This document shows, piece after piece, positions 5,555 through 6,172 of a stretch of DNA of 6,172 nt (position 1 is the stretch's first letter; each line of letters opens with the position of its first letter). The notes below the pieces were generated by a model. That model did not search any database, was not told the DNA's origin, and worked only from the letters and a program-made list of their open reading frames with translations. The DNA is taken from positions 1 through 6,172 of the forward strand of contig URTL01000114.1 in the NCBI GenBank assembly GCA_900550785.1, written 5' to 3'. Source of the DNA: an uncultured Collinsella sp. (GTDB lineage Bacteria > Actinomycetota > Coriobacteriia > Coriobacteriales > Coriobacteriaceae). A program made the position numbers and the translations under genes.

Positions 5555-5561
5555 AAAGGAG
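5555..5561 (+). promoter_or_regulatory. Ribosome-binding site of dapH
   Basis: AAAGGAG lies 9 nt before the ATG at 5571, in the 39-nt gap after the dapB stop. The gap shows no promoter or terminator, so dapH is read from the upstream lysine promoter. Confidence 0.7.
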
Positions 5562-5570
5562 AGATAGCGA

Positions 5571-6172
5571 ATGAGCAACGCAGCCGAGATGGATGCCCAG
5601 GAGATTATCAATTACATCGCCACCGCGCCTAAAAAGACGCCTGTCAAGCTGTATGTGCGCGAGAAACCCGGCATGAAGGTTGCCTGGGGCGACGCACATG
5701 TCTACGGCGGCCGTCGCGGCAAGACCGTCTTTGGCGACTGGGACGAGCTCAAAGCCATCCTGGACGCCAACGCCGATTCCATCGATTACTACGACGTCGA
5801 GAATGACTGCCGCAACTCCGCCGTCCCCATGCTCGACCTTAAGGGCATCAACGCCCGCATCGAGCCGGGCGCGATCATCCGCGACCGCGTCGAGATTGGC
5901 GACCGTGCCGTCATCATGATGGGCGCCATCATCAACATCGGCTCCGTTATCGGCGAGGGTTCCATGATCGATATGGGCGCCGTGCTGGGCGGTCGCGCCA
6001 CCGTGGGCAAGAACTGCCACATCGGCGCCGGCACCGTGCTGGCAGGCGTTGTGGAGCCCGCCAGCGCCACGCCCGTCATCATCGAGGACGATGTCATGAT
6101 CGGCGCAAACGCCGTGGTCCTGGAAGGCGTGCACGTGGGCAAGGGTGCTGTAGTTGCCGCCGGCGCCGTGTG
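5571..6172 (+). CDS. dapH: DapH, tetrahydrodipicolinate N-acetyltransferase (partial, cut by right edge)
   Basis: The frame is open for 200 codons to the window end. DapH transfers an acetyl group from acetyl-CoA to tetrahydrodipicolinate, starting the acetyl branch of DAP synthesis. The sequence closely follows Bacillus DapH (YkuQ) as I recall it: an N-terminal domain with AQEIINYIATAPKKTPVKLYV (9-29) and VFGDW (53-57), then DVENDCRNSAVPMLDLK (75-91). A left-handed hexapeptide-repeat beta-helix follows from about 97 onwards, with IEPGAIIRD, GDRAVIMMGAIINIG, GGRATVGKNCHIGAG and IEDDVMIGANAVVLEGV. The family is about 236 residues long, so roughly 35-40 C-terminal residues are missing. The match favours an acetyltransferase over the DapD succinyltransferase type. 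Confidence 0.93.
   Translation, partial: MSNAAEMDAQEIINYIATAPKKTPVKLYVREKPGMKVAWGDAHVYGGRRGKTVFGDWDELKAILDANADSIDYYDVENDCRNSAVPMLDLKGINARIEPGAIIRDRVEIGDRAVIMMGAIINIGSVIGEGSMIDMGAVLGGRATVGKNCHIGAGTVLAGVVEPASATPVIIEDDVMIGANAVVLEGVHVGKGAVVAAGAV

Noticed and set aside
5025..6134. Long minus-strand open frame (369 codons) opposite dapB and dapH
   Set aside because: It lies antisense to two clear enzymes with full motifs. Its Asp/Gly/His/Ala-rich product is the usual result of reading GC-rich coding DNA on the other strand.
1..6172. CRISPR array, tRNA/rRNA gene, insertion sequence or prophage element
   Set aside because: No regular repeat-spacer pattern, tRNA-like cloverleaf, transposase motif or terminal inverted repeats were seen on either strand.

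Overview
This window looks like GC-rich chromosomal DNA from an anaerobic actinobacterium of the Coriobacteriia, with Collinsella as the best guess. That is inferred from the high GC, the C/G-rich third codon positions, and lysine-pathway proteins of Firmicutes type (a DapH acetyltransferase and a clostridial-like LysA) in a GC-rich genome. No marker gene fixes the taxonomy.

Left part (1-922): the tail of a plus-strand M20-type metallohydrolase ends at 94. A perfect 14-bp stem-loop (163-195) separates it from a converging minus-strand HigB/HigA toxin-antitoxin pair (higB 540-821, higA 227-568, overlapping by 29 bp). That pair has its own near-consensus -10 box and ACGT-rich repeats that could be an autoregulatory operator.

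Middle (923-2488): a complete minus-strand M20D amidohydrolase (923-2110) is followed by a divergent control region. Two predicted promoters lie back to back with abutting -35 boxes. The plus-strand transcript begins almost at once with a lysine riboswitch (L box, 2261-2417). The stretch from the aptamer to the lysA start shows no intrinsic terminator. It contains two mutually exclusive helices that would expose or hide the lysA ribosome-binding site.

Right part (2489-6172): a lysine/diaminopimelate operon. Its first gene is one uninterrupted reading frame of 769 codons joining a complete LysA (last step, meso-DAP to lysine) to a complete DapA (first committed step) through a 42-residue charged, helix-prone linker. 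The linker DNA also carries a strong ribosome-binding site just before the DapA methionine, so free DapA may be made as well. dapB follows with a TTG start overlapping the fusion by 8 nt, then dapH, which runs off the right edge. DapA, DapB and DapH define the N-acetyl branch of DAP synthesis. The divergent M20D enzyme is a plausible, unproven, N-acetyl-DAP deacetylase. The aminotransferase and epimerase are not in the window.

The most unusual items are the LysA-DapA fusion with its embedded DapA start, and the lysine riboswitch that appears to act on translation of that fusion.
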